Shown piece by piece: positions 1 to 9,789 of a stretch of DNA of 64,000 nucleotides (positions are counted from its first letter, which is position 1; each line of letters starts with the position of its first letter). Below the pieces are notes generated by a model, which was not told where the DNA came from, made no database searches, and saw only the letters and a program-made list of their open reading frames with translations. The DNA lies in NCBI RefSeq assembly GCF_030272615.1, contig NC_081405.1:20661047-20725046 (forward strand), given 5' to 3'. This stretch comes from Cryptomeria japonica. Taxonomy: Eukaryota; Streptophyta; Pinopsida; Cupressales; Cupressaceae. The position numbers and the translations under genes are program-made.

Positions 1-288
1 TTTTTCCTTTTACTAAATTAAGTTAATAATAGCTTAAGTTGTCTCATTTATTATGATTGTGGCACTTGGCACAAGCTAATTTAATCTTGTATTAGGTTTT
101 TGCATTTAGGGTTTCATTCATCCTATTATAAGGATTCGTTCATTCATTGTAATCATATATTTTTGTGCAATCAAGACAAAATTCCCAAGTTGTGTTGAGC
201 AAATTATTCTCTCTTGATCTTTCTTGTGTGAGAACTATTTTGCTTGTAGATGATTCTTGGCTCATGTTGTTGTATCTCAACTTCTACA
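1..288 (+). repeat. 3' part of an LTR (copia-type), truncated by window edge
   Basis: The sequence ends in TACA at 285-288 and is followed directly by an initiator-Met-type primer site, the arrangement of a plant LTR 3' end. An ATTATAAGGA stretch near 123-132 could be the core promoter. The start lies outside the window, so length and target duplication cannot be checked. Assignment to copia rests mainly on the primer site. Confidence 0.6.
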
Positions 289-300
289 TGGTATCAAAGC
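289..300 (+). other. Primer binding site (tRNA-iMet type)
   Basis: TGGTATCAAAGC directly follows the LTR end. It differs by one base from the common plant copia primer site TGGTATCAGAGC, complementary to the 3' end of initiator tRNA-Met. Confidence 0.7.
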
Positions 301-602
301 AGATTCGTTAAGTTCGTGTCCATATCCTTGAGGGATCCAACCTTGAGAGATTTTTTTGTGCACATTAGGATCAAGCAAATCTTGTCATTGCATTTGTAGC
401 ATCCCAAAACCTATGGATCAATTGTTATTTCATCAAAAAATTGAGTAGTTGAAGTTTTGAGTCAATTTGGTTGAGAGCACAAAAATTGAGGCAATTTTTG
501 GTGGCCAACGAGAAATTTGGGCATCATGGAGCGAATCCGACCTCCCCATCATGCTCAGAGCAACCAAGAACCCTAAAAACGCTTGTCAAGTCATGGAGAT
601 TG
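301..602 (+). other. Untranslated leader / gag remnant of the first element
   Basis: About 300 bp between the primer site and the insertion point of the solo LTR at 603. It contains only short open frames (467-649 is the longest) and no recognisable Gag motif. The same element resumes after 8220. Probably the leader of a non-autonomous or decayed copia element. Confidence 0.4.
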
Positions 603-1499
603 TGTTGGGATCCAATAACACTGAGAGGGGGGGTGAATCAGTGTTCTAACAGAATGGAGAAATTTAACCTTGTTAATACAACAACTCAACAACCGGTAAA
701 CATAAAAGCATATAACAATAAGCAACAATGCAACCACGAAGATGAACACCATAACACCACATATTTATACGTGGAAAACCTCAAAGAGGAAAAACCACGA
801 TGGGATTGGAGACCCACAATATCTATCCACTGATCAGATGAATAAATATTACAATAAGAGACCTGCACATGCAGGAAGGCCAACAACCTAGAGCACATTG
901 CTCATCACAAAAGGAGTCTCACTGACTACAGATAACGTTGGACAACAATCTGGAATGAAGATGAACTGCAAGTATAGCATCTCCCATGCCTGAGTACAGT
1001 TCTAGTTAAGCTCAATACCAGAGGCATTAAACCTCTTCCACAAACCCAATTCGATCACCTATGATCGACCAAAACCTCTGCATATGATTACAACATTGTT
1101 CGCATATAGATAATCCCATAACCTATACCATACATGATCTCCCTATGATCTACAAAGAGATCTTACATCATATTTATACCAACCTGGGACTTAAACAATT
1201 AGGTCGGCCACCTAAAAGATAATACAATAAATTCATAACTTAAACCCGCAATCTAATGATCAACCAAGTTGGCCTAAGACCGAAACAACATAATTCAATC
1301 AATGAATCCAATCGGTAATGCATCAGGAGCATCAACCCACACGTTACATAAACTAGTCCATGACCTACTAGAATTGTTAATGCATGGTAGCTTATGCAAG
1401 ATAAGATCTTCCTAACCTTCCCTGTTCTGTTATTTACATGCTTCATGTCAGATTTATATTGCATATGATTATCGGATTGTACAAACATCACTTATCATT

Positions 1500-1586
1500 A
1501 TGCTATCGGGCTAACAACCCGATAGCATATTAATGTCAATTATTAATTGGCATTAATATGCTATCGGGGTATTAACCCGATAGCAT
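1500..1586. repeat. Inverted-repeat cluster in LTR (three hairpins)
   Basis: Hairpin 1 has 11-bp arms ATGCTATCGGG (1500-1510) and CCCGATAGCAT (1518-1528). Hairpin 2 has 7-bp arms ATTAATG (1529-1535) and CATTAAT (1551-1557). Hairpin 3 repeats the 11-bp arms (1558-1568 and 1576-1586). Because hairpins 1 and 3 use the same arms, the whole block can also fold as one long hairpin. The same block is at 7117-7203 in the 3' LTR. Confidence 0.9.
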
Positions 1587-1992
1587 ATTAAATGCTATAA
1601 GTCATCAGGTTATTAGCCGATACATACTTGCTATCGGGTGCATAACCATTGGCACCAGTTCACATCTGTTATCAGGCGTAATTATATCGGGCATATTTGT
1701 TATCGGGTTTAATGAATACACCGCTTCATTTGGAATTAACATTAGTTAACAACTGCACCGGTTGGATTACATACATCGTGCACTTTGAATCATCGGTGTT
1801 TATATGAACCGATTCATTACATTGATCAGTCATTATATTATGATATTACAATATGCTATCGGGTGTTTTGAACCGATAATCAGCATTGTGTTAATGGTAT
1901 AATTACAAAGGCACCGATCAATGGGTGCATTGATCGGTCATGCCTAAAAGGCATGACCGGTCAATACACCAATTGACCGGTTGCCTAAATGA

Positions 1993-1998
1993 TATATA
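1993..1998 (+). promoter_or_regulatory. Possible TATA box of the Copia LTR
   Basis: TATATA in both LTRs (here and at 7610-7615), about 170 bp before the LTR end, a reasonable distance for a U3/R boundary. Nothing else in the sequence confirms promoter use. Confidence 0.3.
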
Positions 1999-2166
1999 TG
2001 CCAATTGAATTCATTTGGAGTAGACATAGAAAATATTAAATGATCTCTCTCCTTCAGACCTGCAGATAAAATCAGAATTATCAGACATTGACATAATTCC
2101 TCATATCCATTTATAGCATACATAGTTCATAACTTGTTCTTTAATTGAAATTGAAATAACTTTACA

Positions 2167-2178
2167 TGGTATCAAAGC
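2167..2178 (+). other. Primer binding site of the intact Copia element
   Basis: TGGTATCAAAGC begins at the first base after the 5' LTR, the standard place for a copia initiator-Met primer site. Confidence 0.85.
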
Positions 2179-2255
2179 CAAGGTAATCGAACCTAAGGCT
2201 ATTCAATTTTGATAAAATTCAAGGACTAAGTTACAAACTACATCACATTTTCATA

Positions 2256-5200
2256 ATGGCCAACGCTATCAGATTCGAAGATAGACTCGGAGGTAGCGAA
2301 GATTTTTCAGCTTGGAAGTTTAGAATCAAAATGATTTTAAGAGAAAATAAAGTTGATTCATATGTCCAAACTGAAAGTGCACAACCAGAAGATGAAACCG
2401 AGAAATCCACATGGATCGAGGGAAATGATAAGGCCATTAAAATAATAGTGGATGGGGTAAGAAATAATATAATGCCCATCATTAGAAAGCAGGAGACGGC
2501 TTATAAAATGTTCAAGGCACTTGAAAAGACATTTGAGATATCAAATGCAAGTCATACTCTAGCACTAAAACGAGAAATAAATCATATCACCATGAACAAA
2601 GGGGAGACAATCAACGCCTACTTCATGCAGATATCGGTTCTAAAAGATGAACTTGCAACTCTGGACTATGAGATCCGAGGCAAAGAACTAACACTCATTG
2701 CTTTAGATGGGTTGCCTAGTGGATGGAGCACATTCGTCCAAGGCATCAGTGCAAGGTCTAAATATCCTAAGTTTGAGAGACTAAGAGATGACTGTCTACA
2801 AGAAGAATCCCGATTGAACAAGGTAGGAATAAAACAGAAGAATATAGATGAAGACTTGCAAGTCCTAAATACAAACATCAATAAAAAATACAAAAAGAAG
2901 CAATTCGGGAAAAGAAAAGCTAAACAAGGCAAGAACACTTCTAAGAAAGACCTATCACATGTTCAATGTTATAGGTGTGACAAATTCGGACACTATGTTG
3001 CAAACTGTCCGGAGAAAGGGAAGCAAGCCACATTTGCAAAAGTGAAGAAATCTAGAAAAGAAAATGACTCCGAGAACTATGTCCTCTACTTAGCACTTAC
3101 AAGCCATACTTCAAACAAATCTAACTCATGGGTGATCGACAGTGGTTCATCCAGACACATCACCGACTTTAGAGAAATACTAGACTCCATGATAGAGAAA
3201 GATGATGAGGAAGTAACCATCGGAGACGATTCTTCACATCCAGTCAGAGGAATTGGAACCTGCACCATCAAACTGAAGTCAGGCATGTCACTACAACTTG
3301 AAGAAGTACTATATGTTCCAGGCATCAAAAGAAATCTAATCTCCATATCAGCACTAGAAGATCAAGGATACAGAGTGACCTTCATGGAAAACAAGGTGTT
3401 GGCTTGGCCAAAGAGATCCTCCATCAAAGACGCTAAGGTCATTGGTCGAAGACAAGGTTATTTGTATGAGCTATGTATAGAGCCCAATCTAGCATTGATC
3501 CATGAAGCAACTAATGCAAATGAAGTATGGCACAGGAGATTAGGTCATCTGAATTATAGAGCTTTGTCAACCATGGGAAACCTTGTCACAGGTCTACCTA
3601 AGTTGAAGCAATATCATTCAGAGGCATGCAAAGGGTGTGCCTTAGGTAAAAATACCAAAAATGCATTTCAGAATAGTACTAGGAAAACTAGCAAAGTTTT
3701 GGAGTTAATTCATTCCGATGTATGTGGACCTATGTCCGTACCCTCGCTAGGGGGATTTTTGTACTATGTAATTTTTGTTGATGACTACTCTTGGAAGACA
3801 TGGATCTACTTTCTGAAATATAAAGAATCAGAAGAGATCCTAAGTAGGTTCAAAGAGTTTAAAACATTAACAGAAAATCTCTCTGAAAACAAAATTAAAA
3901 CCTTAAGAACTGACAATGGGGGGGAATACACATCAGAACTATTTAAAGACTTTTGTAAAAATTCTGGGATTAAGAGGGAATTGACAATACCTTATAATCC
4001 ACAACAAAATGGAGTAGCTGAAAGGAAAAATAGGACCATAGTAGAAGCTGCCAAAGCCATGATACTAGATCAAAACCTAAACTTGAACCTTTGGGCAGAA
4101 GCAACTAACACTGATGTGTACATAAAAAATAGATGTCCTCATTCACACCTTGAAGATAAAACTCCTGAGGAAGTCTTTACCAAGACAAAACTAGATATCA
4201 GCCATCTTAGGATATTTGGGTGTCCGGTCTATATTCATGTACCTAAAGAGAAAAGACTAAAACTAGAACCCTCTGGAAAAAGGGGAATACTTGTAGGATA
4301 TAGTGAAACTTCTAAAGCCTCCAGAATCTATGTACAAGGGCAGAGAAATATTGAACTCAGTAGGGATGTAATCTTCGAAGAAGATTTAGCCTTCAAAAGG
4401 GCCCAAAATACAATAGAACCTGAAATTCATAATCCTACTCCTAACCTAGAAGAAGAACCTACTCCTGAGCTTCAGAGGGAGTATCTTGAGGAAACTATAA
4501 GTGAAACACAAGACCCACCTATAGATAATCGCAAGAAAAGACCACTATGGGCCACCAAAACTATAGTAGAAGCTCAGAAGTTCGTTGCTCCTTCAGGAAC
4601 CTTCAGGGAAAGCAAGAGGCCTAATAAATTCATCAACTATGTTGCACTTATGAATGATCTATCTAAAGCTGAACCTAACAATGTTTCAGATGCACTCAAA
4701 CATCAAGTATGGATAGATGCCATGACTGAAGAATATCAGTCCATTATGAAGAATGATGTTTGGGAGATTGTTCCTAGGCCAACCAAGAAGTCTGTCGTGT
4801 CTTCTAAATGGTTGTTTAAAATCAAGCATGCTGCAGATGGCAATATTGAAAAACACAAGGCTAGATTTGTAGCTAGAGGGTTCTCACAGAAGGAAGGAAT
4901 AGATTACGAAGAAACATTTGCACCTGTTGCCAGGTACACATCAGTAAGAGCTGTCCTAGCCATTGCAGCAGCAAAGGGGTGGAAGGTACATCAGATGGAT
5001 GTTAAGACAGCATTCCTAAATGGCGAGATTGTGGAAGAAGTCTACTTAGAGCAACCTGAAGGGTTTGAAATTCATGATGCAAAGTCTCATGTGTGTAGAC
5101 TCAAGAAAGCTCTTTATGGGCTCAAACAGGCTCCCAGAGTTTGGTATGAAAGAATTGACACCTATCTCTCAAAGCTGGGTTTCTCTAAGAATGATGCAGA

Positions 5201-6197
5201 TCCTAATCTCTATCTCAAAAGAAATAAAGGTGATATGTTAATATTAATTTTATATGTTGATGACTTATTAATTACAGGAGATAATCACCTAATAGATCAA
5301 TGCAAGAAAGATCTATCCACAGAATTTGATATGAAAGACTTGGGGCTTCTTCATTACTTCCTAGGATTGGAAGTATGGCAGAATTCTGATAATATTGTAC
5401 TGAACCAAGGGAAGTACACCTTGGACATATTAACAAGATTTAGAATGCTAAACTGCAGACCCATGACCTCTCCTATGGAAACCAACTTCCATAAACTTAA
5501 AGAAGCAGCAGCAGAATCAAGACCTACTGACCCCACTCAATACAGGCAGATGATTGGGTCCCTGATGTATCTAGTAAATACAAGGCTAGATATCTGCTAT
5601 GTTGTTAATGCCTTAAGTCAGTTCATGTGTGAACCTAAGGAGATACACCTGGTTGCAGTAAAGCATATAATGAGATATCTACAAGGTACCCTAAAGCTTG
5701 GTCTTAAATATGAAAAGGTTGACATAGATCTACATGGATTTACAGATTCCGATTGGGCTGGCACTGTGACTGACAGAAAGAGCACTTCAGGGTGCTGCTT
5801 CAGTTTAGGGTCAGCCATGATATCCTGGATCAGCAGAAAACAATCTTCAGTAGCTCAGAGTTCCACAGAGGCTGAATATATTGCAGCTTCAACGGCTGCC
5901 CGAGAAGCAGTATGGCTAAGGAAATTGCTCGTGGGATTATTTGGAGAACCTATGAAACCTACAGTCATTCAGTGTGATAATCAAAGCTGTATAAAACTTT
6001 CTATAAATCCAGTATTTCATGACAGGTCCAAACATATTGAGATCCCATATCACTATGTACGAGATATGGTTGACAGGAATGTGATAAAGTTAGAATATGT
6101 GTGTACAGGAGATCAGACTGCAGATATTCTAACCAAACCACTTTCCAGAGTGAAGGTTGATCACTTCAGAAAGGGTTTAGGTATGATAGAAAGGTAA
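2256..6197 (+). CDS. Copia Gag-Pol polyprotein (Gag-PR-INT-RT-RNase H), intact
   Basis: A single 1313-aa ORF, within the usual copia size range, encoding everything needed for retrotransposition in cytoplasmic particles. The N-terminal region resembles the plant copia Gag (DUF4219/UBN2-like). A CCHC zinc knuckle starts at Cys238 (CYRCDKFGHYVANC). Aspartic protease active site is at Asp295 (DSGSS). The integrase has a zinc-binding start (HRRLGHLN, His426) and catalytic triad Asp488, Asp553, Glu589, spacing D-x64-D-x35-E. RT carries YVDD at 1000-1003. RNase H begins near Asp1164 (TDSDWAG) with STEAEY downstream, and the C-terminus has the copia ADILTKPL motif. The ATG at 2256 is 78 bp after the primer site and opens the frame directly into Gag. 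PR-INT-RT-RH order defines Ty1/copia. No stop or frameshift is seen; lineage within copia is not assigned. Confidence 0.97.
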   Translation: MANAIRFEDRLGGSEDFSAWKFRIKMILRENKVDSYVQTESAQPEDETEKSTWIEGNDKAIKIIVDGVRNNIMPIIRKQETAYKMFKALEKTFEISNASHTLALKREINHITMNKGETINAYFMQISVLKDELATLDYEIRGKELTLIALDGLPSGWSTFVQGISARSKYPKFERLRDDCLQEESRLNKVGIKQKNIDEDLQVLNTNINKKYKKKQFGKRKAKQGKNTSKKDLSHVQCYRCDKFGHYVANCPEKGKQATFAKVKKSRKENDSENYVLYLALTSHTSNKSNSWVIDSGSSRHITDFREILDSMIEKDDEEVTIGDDSSHPVRGIGTCTIKLKSGMSLQLEEVLYVPGIKRNLISISALEDQGYRVTFMENKVLAWPKRSSIKDAKVIGRRQGYLYELCIEPNLALIHEATNANEVWHRRLGHLNYRALSTMGNLVTGLPKLKQYHSEACKGCALGKNTKNAFQNSTRKTSKVLELIHSDVCGPMSVPSLGGFLYYVIFVDDYSWKTWIYFLKYKESEEILSRFKEFKTLTENLSENKIKTLRTDNGGEYTSELFKDFCKNSGIKRELTIPYNPQQNGVAERKNRTIVEAAKAMILDQNLNLNLWAEATNTDVYIKNRCPHSHLEDKTPEEVFTKTKLDISHLRIFGCPVYIHVPKEKRLKLEPSGKRGILVGYSETSKASRIYVQGQRNIELSRDVIFEEDLAFKRAQNTIEPEIHNPTPNLEEEPTPELQREYLEETISETQDPPIDNRKKRPLWATKTIVEAQKFVAPSGTFRESKRPNKFINYVALMNDLSKAEPNNVSDALKHQVWIDAMTEEYQSIMKNDVWEIVPRPTKKSVVSSKWLFKIKHAADGNIEKHKARFVARGFSQKEGIDYEETFAPVARYTSVRAVLAIAAAKGWKVHQMDVKTAFLNGEIVEEVYLEQPEGFEIHDAKSHVCRLKKALYGLKQAPRVWYERIDTYLSKLGFSKNDADPNLYLKRNKGDMLILILYVDDLLITGDNHLIDQCKKDLSTEFDMKDLGLLHYFLGLEVWQNSDNIVLNQGKYTLDILTRFRMLNCRPMTSPMETNFHKLKEAAAESRPTDPTQYRQMIGSLMYLVNTRLDICYVVNALSQFMCEPKEIHLVAVKHIMRYLQGTLKLGLKYEKVDIDLHGFTDSDWAGTVTDRKSTSGCCFSLGSAMISWISRKQSSVAQSSTEAEYIAASTAAREAVWLRKLLVGLFGEPMKPTVIQCDNQSCIKLSINPVFHDRSKHIEIPYHYVRDMVDRNVIKLEYVCTGDQTADILTKPLSRVKVDHFRKGLGMIER

Positions 6198-6389
6198 TCT
6201 GCTTTGTAATCTATACTTACATATATTTAAGATGTTTAATGTGTAAACTTCTTTGTCATGTCTGGACTATCTCTTGGCTTCTTGCCACCTGTGTTCATAT
6301 CTAAGAGGTGACGATCTCTTAGACACTGAACACTTGTATATAGACATCATAAGGTGATGATCTTATGATAGTCAAACCAGTAATCATGT

Positions 6390-6752
6390 TGGATCACTGG
6401 TAAGTCATGGATGTGTCATGACTATGTTGTGATACAACATTTGTACAAATGTTATTGCATTATCACAATTTGGATATAATGAGAACTTAAACACTTCTCA
6501 TATGGTTATCCTTGTATTGCGTGTTAAGCAATACTGATATCACGTGTAGGTGATATCTCAACCATTGATCATGATTGGATCTCTGGTAAGTCATGGATTT
6601 GCCATGACTATGTTGTGATAAACATTTATAAATGTTATTGCACTTATCACAACTTGGATATGATGAGAAACTAACCTTTTCTCATAGACTTATCCTTAAG
6701 TATTGTGTGTTAGGCAATACTGATGTCACGTGTTAGGTGATATCTTGATGAA
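6390..6752 (+). repeat. Tandem duplication of about 185 bp, two diverged copies
   Basis: Copy 1 begins TGGATCACTGGTAAGTCATG at 6390; copy 2 begins TGGATCTCTGGTAAGTCATG at 6575. Both continue through CATGACTATGTTGTGATA, a TATCACAA stretch, TGATGAGAA/TAATGAGAA and the palindromic GTCACGTG or TATCACGTG words. Each copy contains several imperfect inverted repeats. Confidence 0.8.
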
Positions 6753-6982
6753 TCTTATAGATCACATGTTTTGATGATTTCTCACATGATCAAGTGATGA
6801 TTCTCTTACTTTTATCACATGTTAAAATAATACTTTATGTCACATGCTCAGGTGATGTTCTTCTATTTTGTATCATATGTCTTGATGGTACTTCTCATGT
6901 ATAAATGATTTTTGCTGACTGACATTATCTTAGTTATGAAAAGGAAATGTGATGCAGGTTGCCTTATCTATCTTCCAAAGCT

Positions 6983-6991
6983 AAGAGGGAG
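6983..6991 (+). other. Polypurine tract
   Basis: AAGAGGGAG directly before the 3' LTR start (TGTTAA at 6992), the plus-strand priming site. The same AGCTAAGAGGGAG context recurs at 40913-40925 in the decayed copia element. Confidence 0.85.
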
Positions 6992-7783
6992 TGTTAATGC
7001 ATGGTAGCTTATGCAAGATAAGATCTTCCTAACCTTCCTTGTTCTGTTATTTACATGCTTCATGTCAGATTTATATTGCATATGATTATCGGATTGTACA
7101 AACATCACTTATCATTATGCTATCGGGCTAACAACCCGATAGCATATTAATGTCAATTATTAATTGGCATTAATATGCTATCGGGGTATTAACCCGATAG
7201 CATATTAAATGCTATAAGTCATCGGGTTATTAGCCGATACATACTTGCTATCGGGTGCATAACCATTGGCACCGGTTCACATCTGTTATCAGACGTAATT
7301 ATATCAGGCATATTTGTTATCAGGTTTAATGAATACACCGCTTCATTTGGAATTAACATTAGTTAACAACTGCACCAGTTGGATTACATACATCGTGCAC
7401 TTTGAATCATCGGTGTTTATATGAACCGATTCATTACATTGATCAGTCATTATATTATGATATTACAATATGCTATCGGGTGTTTTGAACCGATAATCAG
7501 CATTGTGTTAATGGTATAATTACAAAGGCACCAATCAATGGGTGCATTGATCGGTCATGCCTAAAAGGCATGACCGGTCAATACACCAATTGACCGGTTG
7601 CCTAAATGATATATATGCCAATTGAATTCATTTGGAGTAGACATAGAAAATATTAAATGATCTCTCTCCTTCAGACTTGCAGATAAAATCAGAATTATCA
7701 GACATTGACATAATTCCTCATATCCATTTATAGCATACATAGTTCATAACTTGTTCTTTAATTGAAATTGAAATAACTTTACA
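6992..7783 (+). repeat. 3' LTR of the intact Copia element
   Basis: 792 bp, same length and ends as the 5' LTR, and flanked downstream by the AGAAT target duplication. Seven of the nine differences carry the A or T state here; two (1607 and 1657 in the 5' LTR) carry it in the other LTR. Confidence 0.95.
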
Positions 7784-8220
7784 AGAATAACCACCAAGCC
7801 TATAATAGGTTTCCATGAAACACCACTAACAAATGGAACATGAACATGATAACCATCAGCTTCTGGATAACCTTCTAGAAGCTGCACCAACACCACTTAT
7901 CGGATTCATCAAAAGATCTTCAACAAAGCTCTGTCAGTGAAACCCTTACCGGTAACCAAAAGGCTTACTAGAACAAGTGATAGCTTCTGGATCATCAAAT
8001 CCCGAACCAACTGAATGTGATACACATCAGGAACACATGAATAACCAATCCAAACCAATTCCACAAACCAAAGCATACCAGATCAACATGATCTTATCAA
8101 CCAGAAACCAATCATCCTACTGGGACCAACCGGATACCGGTAAACAGCCAAAGCAGCTAGTGTTGACATGAATGACAAACATCATTGCAACACATAATCA
8201 ATTCCTCCAAATTGCCAACA

Positions 8221-8690
8221 AATTGAAGTAGGGCCCAAAATTGAGGTATTTTTGTGGGGTCGTACCATCTCTATAGGAATCCATACAATTGTATAGACAC
8301 GTACAATCGTATGTGTACAAACTACTACAAATCACAGGCACATCTTCCTTCTTCAATCACAAGCATAAAAAAATCTAATTTTTTTGCAAAATATTTGTTT
8401 ATTTAGAAGCAATTTAAAAAATATTATGGAAATAAAAGACCAGTCATACCTTATTTTCTATAAATTGTACACTATTGCATGCATCAACTTTTGTCTTCTT
8501 ACGTTAGTTGCTTGCATCAGTAGCCTTCTTTCATTTTTGGTATTGTTTACTAATTTTAGTGGCCAACCCTAAATTTGGAGCAACCCTAATTTTAGTGAAG
8601 GAGAATTTGGCAAGATCTTTTTTGAAATATTATACCTCAGTAAGAAACCTATTTTTTTAGTAGTGAAGGAATATTCTAGGTATATGCTAT
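8221..8690. other. Continuation of the element that starts at 1, no gene
   Basis: Resumes the sequence interrupted at 602. It contains short A/T-rich and CAATTGTA/TACAATCGTA words near 8285-8315 and only short frames (8384-8572). Nothing recognisable is encoded. The junction with the gypsy remnant that follows is not sharply defined. Confidence 0.4.
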
Positions 8691-9690
8691 TAACGTCAAC
8701 GTACAAATGCCTAGTCAGCCCCTCCAAGCCGTAAAATTTAATTTTTGACCTAGGTGTTGTTGGAGTTTCAAGTTTCTTTTATGAGCATACCTCCCACTCT
8801 CATCAAGTTCAATAACTTGCATTATTCATTTTTGCATAGGATCAAATACATCATCATCATGCTCTTGAACAAACTTGTAAATAGGCGGCAAGTTATTCAC
8901 AGGTAATCTAGCATTTGTCCTACAAACCAATTCAAAAGGTGACTTTCCAGTGGCTTTCTTGATGGTTACTCTATCAACCCATAAAGCTAATTTTAACTTT
9001 GAGTCCCAAGATTTTTTGTTTGCATCCAAAACTCTCTTGATAATTTTTATCAGGCTTTTGTTACTAGACTCAACCTGTCCATTTTCCTAAGGATGATAAG
9101 GTGCGGATTATGATAGCCATATGCCATATGATTCACAAAATTGAACAAATTCTTTAGACTTGAAACACATAGTATTATCCATCACTAGCTTAACTAGAAC
9201 ACCAAATCTGATAATGATGTCTCCTAAGATGAAATCCATGACAACTCTACTAGTAGCCCTCCTTGTTGGGATTGCTTCAATCCACTTTGTGAAATAGTAT
9301 GTGGCTACTAAAATCCATTTATGTCCTCCACTAGAAGGTTGGTTTATTTCCCCTATAAAATCAATCCCCCATTGATGAAATGGGGCCTCTGAAGGAATTG
9401 GCCTCAATGGCAAGGCACCTAAAAAAAATTAACTTACCTAAAAAAATTATGACATGCTTCACACTTTTGAACTAATTTGTATGCATTTGCAAATAAAGTA
9501 GGTCATTAATACCTTGCTCTCGTAATCTTATGAGCAGTGGTTTTGGAAATTTAGTGACCTCCACATACACCTTCATGCATTTGCCTTAATACCTTTTCAA
9601 CTTGATATTCATCGAGACAGAGCAACAAAACATCGTCTCTATTTTTCCAATACAAATCCCCTTGGATAAAAATATACTTTTATGATTTCA
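8690..9690 (-). pseudogene. Gypsy integrase remnant
   Basis: The N-terminal zinc-binding region is readable in 9690-9430 (HEGVCGGH then CEACH, the H-H-C-C pattern with interruptions). The core follows in 9413-9108 with WGIDFIGEI and MDNTMCFKSKEF; the second catalytic Asp region is DNT rather than the usual DNG. The C-terminal part is in 9029-8826 (KKATGKSPFELV, then KFVQEHDDDVF), continuing past a stop with VIELDESGRYAHKRN. At least four stops or frameshifts break it, so it is not functional. It matches the Tat/Athila style of integrase; no chromodomain is seen. Confidence 0.85.
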
Positions 9691-9789
9691 ATTTCAAGGT
9701 CCTCTTTTGATTGTTAGTTACATGATTAGGGAATTTCATGGTGTTCAAGTATGAAATTATGTCTGTATACCAATGAAAAGTTTTCAGAC

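Larger units (their letters stand above)
1375..2166 (+). repeat. 5' LTR of the intact Copia element
   Basis: 792 bp, TGTTA...TTACA. It contains three nested inverted repeats at 1500-1586 and many copies of the word TATCGGG or ATCGGT. A TATATA at 1993-1998 may be the core promoter. It matches the 3' LTR at a constant offset of 5617 bp with nine transitions: positions 1422, 1607, 1657, 1676, 1689, 1705, 1760, 1916 and 2060. Confidence 0.95.
6198..6991 (+). other. 3' untranslated region of the Copia element
   Basis: About 0.8 kb of non-coding DNA between the pol stop and the 3' LTR, unusually long for copia. It consists of short dyads in succession, such as GATATCAC...GTGATATC-like pairs near 6536-6556, and a 185-bp tandem duplication. 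No ORF of note. A related but more expanded tract lies at 40330-40880. Confidence 0.7.
1375..7783 (+). mobile_element. Intact, potentially autonomous Ty1/copia retrotransposon
   Basis: A complete 6409-bp element: two 792-bp LTRs (1375-2166, 6992-7783), primer site (2167-2178), one uninterrupted gag-pol ORF (2256-6197), a 0.8-kb 3' untranslated region and a polypurine tract (6983-6991). An exact 5-bp target duplication AGAAT flanks it (1370-1374, 7784-7788). By eye the LTRs differ at nine sites, all transitions, with no indel (about 1.1 percent). It is the youngest dated insertion in the window and the only element with an open polyprotein. It sits inside a solo LTR, so it postdates that LTR. 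Confidence 0.95.
603..8220 (-). mobile_element. Solo SIRE-like LTR, split by an intact Copia element
   Basis: The solo LTR consists of 603-1374 and 7789-8220 (about 1.2 kb once the nested element and its duplicated AGAAT are removed). On the plus strand it starts TGTTGGGATCC and ends TTGCCAACA; the inverted ends TGTTGG/CCAACA show a whole LTR. Flanks are GATTG (598-602) and AATTG (8221-8225), a 5-bp duplication with one mismatch. It shares long stretches with the LTRs at 30324 and 36331, for example the GTGGAAAACCTCAAAGAGG region near 771-789 and the G-run near 631. By comparison with those elements it is inserted in minus orientation. No internal region or second LTR is present, so it arose by LTR-LTR recombination. 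Confidence 0.8.

Noticed and set aside
686..1491. Minus-strand frames at 686-898 and 1240-1491
   Set aside because: Both fall in LTR sequence; the second crosses the LTR boundary at 1375.
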